From Cladopsammia gracilis (lineage: Eukaryota > Cnidaria > Anthozoa > Scleractinia > Dendrophylliidae), in NCBI GenBank assembly GCA_022457155.1, contig JAJGOT010000352.1, positions 248,001 to 312,000 of the forward strand: a stretch of 64,000 bases of DNA, given 5' to 3'. Position 1 is the first letter of the stretch; each line of letters starts with the position of its first letter. The position numbers and the translations under genes were made by a program. The notes under the pieces were generated by a model. It made no database searches. It was not told the DNA's origin and saw nothing but the letters and a program-made list of their open reading frames with translations. Shown piece by piece: positions 26,901-34,705 of the stretch.

Positions 26901-29070
26901 ACATTTAAATCACTACCATACATTTAGCCTTTCTTTGCCAAAATCAAACTTGGAAATTTTGGGTCTGTAGATGAAATCCTAAAGTTTGACCATTCAAATG
27001 AAAGCTATTGAGTAGAGCTTTCCTTTGGTGCTGTTTATTATGCTGTACAAGGTGGTTGTTACTTTTGAGAATCTGGATGAAATCCTAAAGTGTGACCATT
27101 CAACTGAAAGCTTCTGAGCAGTACTTTCCTGAGGTACTGTTTATTATGCTGTACAAGGTGGTTCTTACTTTTGAGTCTGTGGATGAAATCCTAAAGTGTG
27201 ACCATTCCAATGAAAGCTATTGAGCAGTACTTTCCTGTGGTACAGTTTATTATACTGTACAAGGTGGTTCTAACTTTTAAATCTGTGGTTGAAATCTTAA
27301 AGTGTGACCATTCAAATGAAAGCGACTGAGCAGTACTTTCCTGTGGTACTGTTTATTATGCTGTACAAGGTGGTTCTAACTTTTGAGTCTGTGGATGAAA
27401 TCCTAAAGTGTAACCATTCAAATGAAAGCTATTGAGCAGAACTTTCTTCTGGTGCTGTTTGATCTTCCGAAATGCCATTTCAGGGCTTGTTTTAGGTTTG
27501 ATTACGAACAATCGTTTTAAGGGAGTTTTCTAGAGTTGATTGAGGAGAACTTTAGTGAAAGCTTAAACTTAAGTGCCTGGATATCCAGGTTCTTTTTTCA
27601 GTTTTTTGTAGTTTTACAGACTTGCAACAAGTCCAAGATTAAAACACTTCTTCCACTTTATTATTGAGGCGATGTAGCAGCTCTCGTAAGGTCTCATACC
27701 ACTGGTTCGATACCATTCGAAAGAACAATACAATAAACAGCAGAAACAATGGCTCCCAGCCCTTAAACCAAAAGCAGCCGCAACACCTAAAACAATGGAG
27801 CTGCTACACTACTGTATGATTGTCGTGCCATTCATCATTACCTAGACTCAAGTCTCATGTCATGTGACGTTCTAATTTTGCGTTTGTGAATAAAGTCTTC
27901 CAGTGTTACACGTTAAAACGAATCCTGTTTACTAGCACTCTCTTAATTGGTGCTATTCGTAAAGGGTTGCCTGTAGTGATGAAAATGTGATAACGCGTAA
28001 TGAAAAATATCCTCTAGTTGATGTTTCACCTTATTCTCGACACTTGTTTGGTCTTAATTGCAATGATTTTGTAAAGAGAAATTGGGAATTGGTCACACTG
28101 GCTTTTGTTCTAGCTTACCATTTTTATTTTGTTTTGCTACAGAATATGAAAATATGAGTATTTCCCCTTTGATAACTGCGAAAATGTCAAACTAATTTCG
28201 TGTTTAATTTGAGTTGTGCAAATTTTGCGAGAGGTGCCGCATAAAAAATTAATTAGAAAAACGATTCATTACGAGTTCTGTGTGTTTAGAAACCGGATGG
28301 CATTAAAATTGCCGAATGTAAATATTAGGCACATTTGGGAAATTGTATGAAACTTTAACGAGGCTGGGAATTAAAAGTTTTTCTTGCGTGATAAGTTGAA
28401 TATTAGCTTGTCAGTAACCGCCATGTAACAAATGCAACGACATGTATCCTTATTACAAAAACTAAAAACAGTTTCCTTTCGAAGCCATGTTGACTAACGC
28501 TTCAGTTGACGTTTTGTATATTTGAAGAAAATATTGCCTAAATGCTAATAAGCAGTTCGCGAAGCCATTGTGCCAATGGGCTCTTGCAAGCGCGTCTATC
28601 TGCCGTTGTTAAAATTGAGATTGAATTGCCAGTAGATCTCAAATATTGAACATTTATTCCACGAGCACACCCCCCCCCCCCCCCCAGCGCCCTCTTCAAA
28701 CATTGGTATTTTCTATTTTTCTATTTTCAAATAGGCACATGTTTTGCAACTGCATTTCACAGCAGTTATGCCCGACATTGTTTTATGTTTGAGCGATCGA
28801 ATGCCATTCGATCGAATGTTGGGTTTTCCTTATTGTTCGACAGACGACATGGTTACTGCAAACTGGAAGAAAGTGCTACTTTATACCTGTTAACGATTAC
28901 CTTATGTGTCGGGTTTTATAAAATTTTCTAATGCATTAAAATTATTTCTTTTCATTCGCAGCTTTTTAGAAGAAGTCCTCCACGCCACGGGCCAAGGTGC
29001 GGCATCTAGAGCCCGGGCCACCTCGGGCGGCGGGAATTACAGATCATCTTACACGTCATCGTTCTTCTGA
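2907..29070 (+). CDS. VPS45: Vacuolar protein sorting-associated protein 45 (Sec1/Munc18 family), 16 coding exons
   Basis: VPS45 is the SM protein that binds endosomal/TGN syntaxins (Tlg2, STX16 type) and promotes SNARE assembly. Coding exons: 2907-2999, 3435-3569, 4196-4256, 4393-4472, 4965-5033, 6557-6694, 7907-8017, 8688-8780, 9818-9859, 10441-10551, 11834-12001, 12676-12834, 20351-20461, 21208-21329, 23130-23261, 28962-29070. Joined they give 577 codons plus TGA (human about 570). Diagnostic blocks are the N terminus with [66 protein letters not shown], and near the C terminus [10 protein letters not shown] followed by SFLEEVL. All introns are GT-AG except intron 11 (from 12002), which starts GCAAGT. 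Intron 12 (7.5 kb) and intron 15 (5.7 kb) are swollen with repeats, and intron 12 holds an antisense GPCR gene. The C-terminal tail after SFLEEVL is Ser/Gly-rich and poorly conserved. Exon phases all agree, so I am confident of the model. Confidence 0.96.
3785..4090. repeat. Tandem partial duplication in VPS45 intron 2
   Basis: A block beginning ATACAGTAAGAAGGCTATGA at about 3793 recurs at about 3990, 197 bp later. Each copy is followed by short words built on GACTCGAATCG / CGATTCGAGTC. It looks like a duplicated repeat fragment with palindromic pieces. No gene is involved. Confidence 0.6.
4638..4814 (+). other. Unrecognised coding-like fragment inside VPS45 intron 4
   Basis: An open frame of about 59 codons (with [20 protein letters not shown] in the middle) has amino-acid composition and codon use that look coding, unlike the AT-rich intron around it. 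It is preceded by an AG acceptor-like site at about 4640. In VPS45's own frame (phase 0) it would hit a stop, so it is not a cassette exon of VPS45. It may be a relic of a processed gene or mobile element. I do not recognise the family. Confidence 0.3.
6089..6272. mobile_element. Foldback element (long imperfect palindrome) in VPS45 intron 5
   Basis: Two arms of about 78 bp are inverted copies, from AACAAATTTACACCGGTTTT to the matching right end, with a spacer of about 25 bp and only scattered mismatches. An outer inverted pair CAATCTGATTGG / CCAATCAGATTG lies at about 6371 and 6453. There is no ORF. I do not see an unambiguous target duplication. Confidence 0.65.
8132..8170 (+). other. Degenerate hammerhead-like motif in VPS45 intron 7
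   Basis: Reads CUGAUGA, then 13 nt, then GAAA, UAUC and AGCUUUUGAAUCUC. Core words are in hammerhead order and stem III would be the palindrome AUAU. Stem II pairs weakly and the 5' stem I strand does not match the 3' strand, so this is probably an inactive remnant. The AGCTTTTGAATCTCTTAACGG tail family also occurs near 36217 and, in inverted form, near 26345-26460. Confidence 0.4.
9326..9525. repeat. 42-bp minisatellite, about 4.8 copies, VPS45 intron 8
   Basis: Units start at 9326, 9368, 9410, 9452 and 9494 and begin GGTTTCAGATTACC. They are nearly identical, so the array is young. Because 42 is divisible by three and the unit has no stops in some frames, it creates open frames on both strands. 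Those frames have no start, splice or homology support and should not be called genes. Confidence 0.9.
10627..10916. mobile_element. MITE-like element, VPS45 intron 10
   Basis: About 290 bp with inverted ends built on GAGCGGTTTTCAATTGAGTG, several GATTGG / CCAATC words and the internal motif AAGCGCGGGAAAACGCG. A second copy in the opposite orientation lies at 30681-30937, and a partial copy at about 12470-12585. Non-coding; the open frames across it are incidental. Confidence 0.7.
10998..11161. mobile_element. MITE-like inverted-repeat element, VPS45 intron 10
   Basis: Ends are AGCCGCGGTTACACG and the inverted partner GTGTAACCGCAGCT. The arms also share TTTACCTAGGTAAA and CAATAGCCG words. 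A short internal direct duplication (AAATAACAATAGCCGCTGCA) is present near 11039 and 11071. No ORF. Confidence 0.65.
11235..11755 (+). repeat. 106-bp satellite element, forward array (VPS45 intron 10)
   Basis: Three to four units of the GATGAAATCCTAAAGTGTGA family. It is preceded by a head segment (AGATGTCTTACATGT ... AACATCAAATTTCATAAC, 11268-11312) and followed by a tail with CAAAATGAAATTTGCGAT. The same head occurs, inverted, beside the array at 19800-20245. Confidence 0.85.
12166..12231. other. GC-rich hairpin
   Basis: Inverted arms GCCTCTCAT / ATGAGAGGC and CCGCT / AGCGG form a compact hairpin in VPS45 intron 11. The flanking 9-mers (CAAATACAG, TATTCACAG) share only some positions, so a target duplication is not claimed. 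Confidence 0.5.
12470..12585. mobile_element. Partial copy of the 10627-10916 MITE family
   Basis: Shares GATTGGTTTTGGTTTTACTT, CTGATTGGTAAAGAAAGTGGCG and TAGCCAATCA with the longer copies. Truncated on one side; it lies just upstream of VPS45 exon 12. Confidence 0.5.
12918..13385 (-). repeat. 106-bp satellite element, reverse array (VPS45 intron 12, 5' end)
   Basis: About four degenerate units, read on the minus strand, with words such as AGCAGTACTTTCCTGTGGTA and TTATTATGCTGTACAAGGTGG. It starts about 85 bp after exon 12 and is inverted relative to the array at 11235-11755 on the other side of that exon. Confidence 0.85.
13586..13727. mobile_element. Foldback MITE, VPS45 intron 12
   Basis: Ends GGCCCCGGTTGTTCAAAAGG and the inverted CCTTTTGAACATCCGGGCC, with internal inverted copies of CTATCCACCGGATAAATCA. 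Arms are well preserved. No ORF. Confidence 0.75.
14203..14376. mobile_element. DNA-transposon remnant with AAGCGGACACC repeats
   Basis: Begins CAGTAAAACCTGTATTAAGC and repeats TATTAAGCGGACACC several times, ending near GGGTGTCCGTATT. This pattern resembles the ends of pogo/Tigger-like elements, which is inference. Related words lie near 42090-42200 and 58876-59064. The 182-codon open frame through here is a by-product. Confidence 0.5.
15060..15420. repeat. Degenerate SINE-tail-like segments
   Basis: Two blocks (about 15065-15155 and 15335-15420) have the order GCTCCGGAGAATTTTCTCC, GGATTTCC, TTCACAAAAA, AATATTTCCAAATTTGATT. This resembles the 3' part of the tRNA-derived SINE recognised at 57065-57285. 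Between them lies a short inverted pair around CTAAGAAATATGTTGTAGTTAA. Strongly decayed. Confidence 0.35.
16094..16350 (-). pseudogene. Decayed partial copy of the adjacent GPCR gene
   Basis: Minus-strand sequence matches the 3' part of the GPCR at 16465-17469. Shared words include GGATTTCAAAGC(G/A)TC(C/T)AGAA, GGATTACATAACG, and the block around AAGTCGTCCATTATCGCCCAG (here AAGTCGTTCATAATCACCCAG). It corresponds roughly to parent residues 235-315 (TM6-TM7). It carries frame-breaking indels, A-rich drift and a 47-bp foldback insertion. Lying just downstream in the same orientation, it is best explained by a tandem partial duplication followed by decay. Confidence 0.75.
16272..16318. mobile_element. 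47-bp foldback insertion with 9-bp target duplication
   Basis: TAACCTGCGATCAGG pairs with CCTGATCGCAGGTT around a 17-nt spacer. ATAATCACC lies immediately on both sides (16263-16271 and 16319-16327). The parental GPCR sequence has a single copy at this place, so the empty site is visible in the same window. Confidence 0.85.
16465..17469 (-). CDS. Class A (rhodopsin-like) GPCR, intronless, nested in VPS45 intron 12
   Basis: A 334-residue seven-transmembrane receptor, presumably at the plasma membrane and G-protein coupled; the ligand is unknown. Motifs seen: N-terminal N-glycosylation sites NDT and NVT, TM1 AN44SLVLL, TM2 SLAAS-D72, TM3 C95 and D119-R120-Y121, TM7 N298-P299-LLC. Unusual points: the TM7 NPxxY tyrosine is replaced by cysteine (NPLLC), TM6 has FFYFLW without the usual CWxP proline, and I see no cysteine in extracellular loop 2 to pair with C95. 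Lack of the loop-2 cysteine occurs in the melanocortin/lipid/adenosine-related part of class A, but I would not assign a subfamily. The single exon is typical of expanded cnidarian GPCR sets. It lies antisense to VPS45, so the two transcripts overlap if VPS45 is transcribed through intron 12. Confidence 0.93.
   Translation of the reverse strand: MSFNNDTNVTDQDAGLDMEEPFKSSKTGPFVIYGFLSFFIVIANSLVLLLVKRKRRLRTTSNFMLTSLAASDLLTGLLAVPMVIACSATLKSEVCIAMDILNRFLAFSSVGHLILLSVDRYIRVIKLLQYPSIVTDERVGWMLASVWIFALVASMVQLVWILSFLQNAISEATLIRIEIGFDFFCMAALVLFPLVLMSVIYSKIFVNLRRQSNEIHSELSSGQSSGRVNAGRRKVNEKKIASLFIAMIAVFIFGLFFYFLWAIMDDLEVIGYGLISPETMNNITAAILFLRFLTALCNPLLCTFIKQDFLDALKSFGRRVSHSRSSRNTHGTSM
18600..18720 (+). 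repeat. Single remnant unit of the 106-bp satellite element
   Basis: GTGAATAAAATCC ... AAGCATTCAAATGAAAGC, TATCGAGCGGTA, then a tail TTTTTCAATCATGCAG similar to the tail seen at 32222-32275 and 56560-56600. One diverged unit only. Confidence 0.5.
19800..20245 (-). repeat. 106-bp satellite element, reverse array (VPS45 intron 12, 3' end)
   Basis: About four units on the minus strand. The array ends at 20245 with the inverted head segment (GTTATGAAATTTGATGTT ... ACATGTAAGACATCTC). That is the same head found before the forward array at 11268-11312, so the boundary is that of a discrete element. It lies about 110 bp before VPS45 exon 13. Confidence 0.85.
21128..21158. repeat. (TTG)n microsatellite
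   Basis: About ten TTG units in VPS45 intron 13, 50 bp upstream of exon 14. An interrupted (TTA)n tract lies at about 22027-22050 in intron 14. Confidence 0.9.
21845..22840. repeat. Degenerate tandem array of AAAGTGCGACG words, VPS45 intron 14
   Basis: The phrase ACAAAGTGCGACGAG / GATGGGTATTATT recurs about every 30-45 bp, especially 22340-22830. It is followed by a short GGCTCAGGGCTC minisatellite at 22905-22960. Three overlapping open frames near 22621-22988 come from this repeat and are not genes. Confidence 0.7.
23427..24000. repeat. Two transposon-end-like repeats in VPS45 intron 15
   Basis: GGGCGCTTATTCGAGG and GGGCGCTTAATCGA recur at about 23430-23470 and 23705-23745, bounding about 300 bp. 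From 23850 to 23995 the words GGTTCGAAAAATCGAG recur five times in direct orientation. Both resemble end sequences of DNA transposons. No transposase frame is present. Confidence 0.5.
25262..25485 (-). repeat. Fragments of two repeat families
   Basis: 25262-25385 is a diverged copy of the element at 37197-37329 (shared CACTGAACAATACCCA and AACCAACAA). It is followed directly by about 85 bp of the 106-bp satellite in reverse orientation (TTAGAACCACTTTATACAGC). The same adjacency occurs in the other order at 32135-32400, which suggests one composite element. Confidence 0.5.
26340..26475 (-). mobile_element. Imperfect palindrome with degenerate hammerhead-like core
   Basis: Left arm ATAACGTAAATTGGTCATCG and right arm (inverted) ATAATGTAAATTAGCCACCG are homologous over about 65 bp. 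In the centre, the minus strand reads GCU-CUGACGA-(A)GGGCCAGCGUU-GAAA-AUGUC-AGC. Core words and a 3-bp stem I are in hammerhead order, but stem II is poor and there is one extra A after CUGACGA. Lies in VPS45 intron 15. Confidence 0.45.
26955..27480 (+). repeat. 106-bp satellite element, forward array (VPS45 intron 15)
   Basis: Four to five units at about 106-bp spacing, starting after a head-like AAATCAAACTTGGAAATTTTGGGTCTGTAG and ending near 27465 in TTTGATCTTCCGAAATGCCATTT. Confidence 0.85.
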
Positions 29071-29324
29071 ACTTTCTTTAGAATTAGTCACATTCTCAGA
29101 CGATCCGAGGTCTCTCGCTCTTAGGGAGGAGGGAATGAGAGCGAGCGACATCTGACCGTCCGAGAATCAGGGTCCTTTAGAATCTGAATGAATGAATGCC
29201 TTTATCTAAGCGGTAACTATTCACAGTTGTAGACAGCCGACTACACGAGGCAAATATCTCGAGGAATATTCATATAACTTTCAATGGTAAACAATTTGTT
29301 TTTTTACTCTTTTGTTCATGGTTG

Positions 29325-30366
29325 AAACCTTCCCGTCTGTGGATGAAATCCTAAAGTGTGACCATTCAAATGAAAGCTATTGAGCAGTACTTTCCTCAGG
29401 TACTGTTTATTATGCTGTTCAAGGTGGTTCTAACTTTTGAGTCTGTAGATGAAATCCTAAAGTGTGACCATTCAAATGAAAGCTACTGAGCAGTACTTTC
29501 CTGTGGTACTGTTTATTATGCTGTTCAAGGTGGTTCTAACTTTTGAGTCTATGGATGAAATCCTAGAGTGTGACCATTCAAGTGAAAGCTATTGAGTAGT
29601 ACTTTCCTGGGGTACTGTTTATTATGCTGTTCAAGGTGGTTCTAACTTTTGAGTCTGTGGATGAAATCCTAAAGTGTGACCATTCAAATGAAAGCTATTG
29701 AGCAGTACTTTCCTGAGGTACTGTTTATTATGCTGTTCAAGGTGGTTCTAACTTTTGAGTCTGTAGATGAAATCCTAAAGTGTGACCATTCAAATGAAAG
29801 CTACTGAGCAGTACTTTCCTGTGGTACTGTTTATTATGCTGTTCAAGGTGGTTCTAACTTTTGAGTCTATGGATGAAATCCTAGAGTGTGACCATTCAAA
29901 TGAAAGCTATTGAGTAGTACTTTCCTGGGGTACTGTTTATTATACCGTTCAAGGTGGTTCTAACTTTTGAGTCTGTGGATGAAATCCTAAAGTGTGACCA
30001 TTCAAATGAAAGCTATTGAGTAGTACTTTCCTGAGGTACTGTTTATTATGCTGTTCAAGGTGGTTCTAACTTTTGAGTATGTGCATGAAATCCTAAAGTG
30101 TGACCATTCAAATGAAAGCTACTGAGCAGTACTTTCCTGTGGTACTGTTTATTATGCTGTTCAAGGTGGTTCTATCTTTTTGAGTCTATGGATGAAATCC
30201 TAAAGTGTGCCCATTCAAATGAAAGCTATTGAGCAGTACTTTCCTGTGGTTCAGTTTATTATGCTGTTCAAGGTGGTTCTAACTTTCGAGTCTCTTGATG
30301 AAATCCTAAAATATGACCATGCAGATGAAAGCTACTGTGCAGCACTTTATTGTGTTGTCATATATT
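29325..30366 (+). repeat. 106-bp satellite, ten-unit array with trimeric higher-order pattern
   Basis: The word GATGAAATCC (or a variant) starts at 29342, 29448, 29554, 29660, 29766, 29872, 29978, 30084, 30191 and 30297, so spacing is 106 bp with one 107. Diagnostic variants repeat every third unit. For example, CTATGGATGAAATCCTAGAG with GAGTAGTAC and TGGGGTAC occurs in units 3 and 6, and CTACTGAGCAGTAC with TGTGGTAC in units 2, 5 and 8. The array lies 250 bp after the VPS45 stop, possibly in its 3' UTR. Confidence 0.93.
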
Positions 30367-30375
30367 GTGACCATT

Positions 30376-30473
30376 TAGCCTGCGTAGCAGGCGCATGGAA
30401 ATAATGGGCGCAAGAAAGAACGGGGCGCGCGTGTCTCCCTCGCGCGATTTTCATGCGCCTGCTACGCAGGCTA
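30376..30473. mobile_element. 98-bp foldback element with 9-bp target duplication
   Basis: Perfect 22-bp inverted ends beginning TAGCCTGCGTAGCAGGCG. GTGACCATT flanks it on both sides (30367-30375, 30474-30482) and is part of the satellite unit, so it inserted into the last satellite copy. Confidence 0.9.
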
Positions 30474-30680
30474 GTGACCATTAAGATGAATGCTCTTGAG
30501 TAGTAATTTCATTTAGTGCCATTTGTTTTTATAAAATGTGATAATTTTTCTTTCGATTTCGGACATTCTGGGGATAAAACGTTCAAGTTATTCCGATAGA
30601 GTCAAAGAGAGCGATCCTCGCTTTTGGCTCCTTTCGCTAATATATACAACCATCATTGTTTGGTCTTGCAGTAAGAAATA

Positions 30681-30937
30681 GAGCAGTTTTCAATTGCTTT
30701 GGTTTTGCATTGCTACGCTTTGTGATTGGCTAAAAAATCTCGCGCCACTTTTTCGACCAATCAGAAGTAAAACCAAAACCAATCGTGACTTGCTCGCACG
30801 CGTTTTCCCGCGCTTGGCGCCGCCGACATGTAATTGCTTCGAGCTCTGATTGGTTTATTGAATTGTTTACGACTGCTGTGATTGGTCAGAGTAATTACTT
30901 TGGTTTTGGTTTGACGACACTCAATTGAAAACTGCTC
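30681..30937. mobile_element. MITE-like element, full copy, inverted relative to 10627-10916
   Basis: Ends GAGCAGTTTTCAATTG and CAATTGAAAACTGCTC are perfect inverted repeats, flanked by ATA / TA, consistent with a TA target. Internal TTTTCCCGCGCTTGGCGCC and several CCAATC / GATTGG words match the other copies. Confidence 0.8.
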
Positions 30938-32134
30938 TATACCCCGTTAATTATAATAAAAGATCATAACTGAACAGAGCATAAAATTAAAAATAGCATT
31001 CAGTTTTCGTACCAAGTATGAGAAAAACAATGGAAACAAACGTATTAAAAGATACACCTTACTTTATTTTGTAACATTCATTTTAAGCAAGCAAGTTCAT
31101 TTTGCGATTTTTGCAAGTTTAATTTAACAAACGGCGCTCAAAAAGAGTTGGAAAATCCTAATGCTTCAAAAATAACTGGCTTTGAATTGGCTGAAGCATT
31201 CGTTTTGCTTTGTAAAATCCGTTGCCAATTCCAAATCCATGATACCTGCATGATTCTCGTACCGGTAATGAGAAAACAGTTCAGCGCCGTTCCAAGCGCT
31301 TTCCTAAACATCCCTTATTGGGCGCCCCAGATAAATCGGCCCAAAAGTAGCGCAATAAATAAGCCCTTAACGAAACGAAAACGCAACGATGGCCTTAAAA
31401 ACCGGCAACATTTGACAGAACTCGACAACGTTTTTCGATTGAACTAAGCAATCGTTTTTCATATTTACATGATAGCTAAAACCGTACAGTTTTCAAAACA
31501 CGCCGCGTTTGGAAGCGTTTTCTGATCATGGTCTCAGAAATGGTCTTGAACGGCAACATGTACAAACGGAACGTGCAACTTTGCTGCGGTTTCGGCGCGA
31601 ACGCTGTCTCAGGCGGAGGGGGGGGGGGGGGGGGGGTCGTAGGATGGTTTCGCGTGAAACGATGTTTTTATTTTCTGTGATCATAAAAAATGAAAATCCG
31701 TGAACTGTGATATTTCTATATTGGTGATTCTTAACAGGAAACTTGCAATTTTCCGTAACAGTTATCTGCTAAACAATGTGAACTTCTCTGGAATACATGT
31801 AATGCAGGCAAAGTTTTCTACGGGATGTCAACTCGTAATATATGAGAGAGATGAGACGGCGAGAAAAGCCTCTGGCTGACTCTGGCGCCCAGTGAATTCG
31901 TGAGCTTTCAATCAGACAAAACTCGTTGCAATTTTTGAACACTAGAAAAGGTAACTTTTAAATGAAAACATTGGTGCCAATGCTTGGCTGAGGATACGTT
32001 AAAAAACAGCAATATGAAAATTTTAATTACAAGGCCTTGTAAGTGATGATGTTATTTTATAACTAGAATATTGATTACCTCGATTCGTTACTTGCCGTTG
32101 TCAACCCTTTCAGTCCCAGAATCAATTGTGGAGA

Positions 32135-32816
32135 CATGTAGTGTAGTTCTAACTTTTAAGTCTGTTAACGAAACCCTATGATGTTACCATTGAAATAAAA
32201 CCTCTTCGGTAGTACGTTTGCATGGTACCATTTATTTTTCAATATTTTACAAAATGAAATTTTGGATTTTTCTGGTGGTTTATCGGTGTTGCGGATGGTG
32301 TGATCACCAAATTACGTAAAACAAAAGATTCAAGACACTGAACAATACCCACACCACAACACAGAAGCTAACAAACAATGGCTTCCGCAACACAACACCA
32401 AGAAACACCCATTTTTCTTGAATTTTGATTTTTGAGACTTTTGCGGAACATCCCCCCCCCCCCCCCCCAACCGCTCCTCCTAGTTTATTCTGAGGCTTGT
32501 CACGTCTCTCTAGAAAATCATTTCCTGAATATCCGGTGTTTTCCTCAGTGATTGGAGACTCCTTTATTGTTGCGAAAAACAAAAGATTCAAAAGACACTG
32601 AACAATACCCATACTACAACACAAAAGCTAACCAACAATGGCTTCCGCATCACCAAGAAACACCCATTTTTCTTGAATTTTGATTTTTGAGACTTGCGGA
32701 ACCCCCCTAACCGCTCCTCTTAGTTTATTCTGAGGCTTGTCACTTCTCTCTAGCAAATCATTTCCTGAATATCCGGTGTTTTCTTCAGTTATTGGAGACT
32801 CCTTTATTGCTGCGAA
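32135..32816. repeat. Satellite unit plus duplicated repeat block
   Basis: 32135-32280 is one diverged unit of the satellite family with the tail TTTTTCAATATTTTACAAAATGAA. From 32284 there follows a copy of the element at 37197-37329. Then 32337-32575 and 32600-32816 are tandem copies, about 260 bp apart, sharing CACTGAACAATACCCA, CCGCTCCT and TTATTCTGAGGCTTGTCAC. A C-run (about 32451-32468) is present in the first copy only. Confidence 0.65.
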
Positions 32817-33073
32817 GTGGTTTTTAATATAATCCCAAGTACCGTATTTGTTATCATGTAAGGTAGACAAATTAGATGCATATGCGATACGTGATGTTGA
32901 ATGTTTGTCCACAAAACTGAATTGTTACTTGATAAACATTGGATAAGAACGTGCCCTTTAATGTAGGAATAAGTGTGGACTGATTGGCAAGATAAATACA
33001 TCTCTCGTTCAGATCTGCATGCCTCTTGTTCAGTTCTCGTTTCGGTGGAAAATATTTCAGAGGGCCTTAAGCT

Positions 33074-33283
33074 AGGTGATGTTACACGGTTCGATTCGCA
33101 ACGACGATTTTTAGCGCAACATAGGTGCGCGGGCGATTTTCTTCGCAATTCAGTTCGCGTTGCGAAGTTTTTGAATCAGCTTCAAAAACTTGCAACGCAA
33201 AAACACGAATTTTACTCAAGTTGTTTCGCGCAACATACCTGTCGTTAATTTTGTTGCGCTAAACGTCCCGTGTGACATCACCT
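33074..33283. mobile_element. MITE-like element
   Basis: Inverted ends AGGTGATGTTACACGG and CCGTGTGACATCACCT, 210 bp apart, and inner inverted words TTTAGCGCAACA / TGTTGCGCTAAA. Non-coding. Target duplication not clear. Confidence 0.7.
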
Positions 33284-33816
33284 TTAGCCATCATAAAAAT
33301 TCGTAATTAATTTGACTAAAAACTAGAGGTTTTTTTAGCACAGAATGTCGCCTCAAACTTTCGTATCATCCGGAAAAAATAACGTCTTTTATTTCCCAAA
33401 TAGCTCGTTCTCCTTTGTTCTATCGGGTGATTACTTTGAATAAGACCCGCCAGATTAACAACCACCTGAAATGCTTGGGGCGTCTTTGATTCTACCAGGA
33501 AAAGGCGGGCTGATGTTCGCCTATGGGGATATTACATTTAATATTTCCCTTTCCCACGTTACAGATAATGGAGTGACTTTAGAATATCCGGCCACTTAAT
33601 TACATATCCCTAAACATTTTCAAGAACGAGGCATATAAAAACAAAATAAACCATTTATATTTAATGACATGCAAATATAAAGTGGCCGGGTATCCAAAAG
33701 TTTAGCCCAGGCAGATAGTTATTTACTTAGGGGAAAGTTAAATTCCCAGTCAGTCATAGAAATAGGACGGTTTAATCAATCTCTCCGTTACATAACTAAC
33801 TTGGTTGCAAAAATAG

Positions 33817-34055
33817 ATGAGTCATAGAATGCTTGCTGTCCCTTTTCAGTCAATCGAGGAGCGAGCCAATCACGAGAACAAGCTCGGTGAGACTGGAGCG
33901 AGCGAACGAGCCGAGGGGAAACTGGGGCAGAGGCGGGCCCAGCGCCCCCTCAAAGCGCCCCTCGGCTCGCATTACTTTTGCTCGGTCGATCGCCGATCCG
34001 ATTGCGTATTTGCCCGCCCGCTCGACTATCCGGAGAGGAACTGCTAGCAATCAAG
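33817..34055. repeat. GC-rich GAGCGAGC repeat
   Basis: Shares GCTGTCCCTTTTCAGTCA, CTATCCGGAGAGGAACTGC and CGAGCGAGCGAGC-type words with 13825-13910 and 44728-45005. Three overlapping open frames here are caused by low stop density in GC-rich DNA and are not called. Confidence 0.5.
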
Positions 34056-34705
34056 AGAAATCAATTTTAAGATAACATTGACGTGAAGTACAAGTTGTCG
34101 CCTTACTTTTACTCGGTACTTTTGCCCTTTCTTGTGAAGTATTCCCCACTTTTTCGTCGCAAACTGTCCATAACGAACCGAGGGGTAAAAACGAAAAATG
34201 CAAAAAGTAAAACATGTTTGCGATGCGAGTTTATCACATGGAAATCCAAAGCGCACTAGGAATCTTTGATCTTTTATTTTGCGTCCCAGATATTACATAC
34301 TATAATATTCCTCTAGGGAGCAAAGCGTCTAGGAGAGGAGAGAGTCCGAAGATGTGCAGAATCTTTTACACAACCGAAAGAACGCAACAAATGCGTTCAC
34401 ACCTGAGACTAGCTCTGTTTGTCCGCCTGCTTGCATAAAAAGAAACAAGACATTACAGTCTCTATACGTTTTATTTTATTATATTAATTTTAATTGAATA
34501 GGGTTGAGTCATGTGTTAAGCAGGTCAGTTGTTCTCATTTAATTTGGCTCAATCCCTTTATTTCACTAACACTAAAGCTCGATCCTTGAGCCTACAGTTC
34601 CCTCACTCAGCGGGTTTCAGTCTAATATAATGCGCCACAGAACCTTGCGTAGGAGACCTGGATATGAGATCAGAACCAAGCTAAGCTTTGTTTTCTTCCT
34701 CGCGT

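Larger units (their letters stand above)
29071..34705. other. Intergenic region between VPS45 and the second GPCR
   Basis: No convincing gene. It holds the long 106-bp satellite array, three MITE-like elements and a tandemly duplicated repeat block, each listed separately. The 99-codon open frame at 31148-31447 has no recognisable domain, and I do not call it. A G-run lies at about 31616-31636. Confidence 0.6.

Noticed and set aside
29325..30366. Regularly spaced repeats as a possible CRISPR array
   Set aside because: Direct 106-bp tandem units without unique spacers, in an intron-bearing eukaryotic genome; it is a satellite.
31148..31447. 99-codon open frame
   Set aside because: No family recognised, isolated, and no neighbouring exon; not distinguishable from chance.
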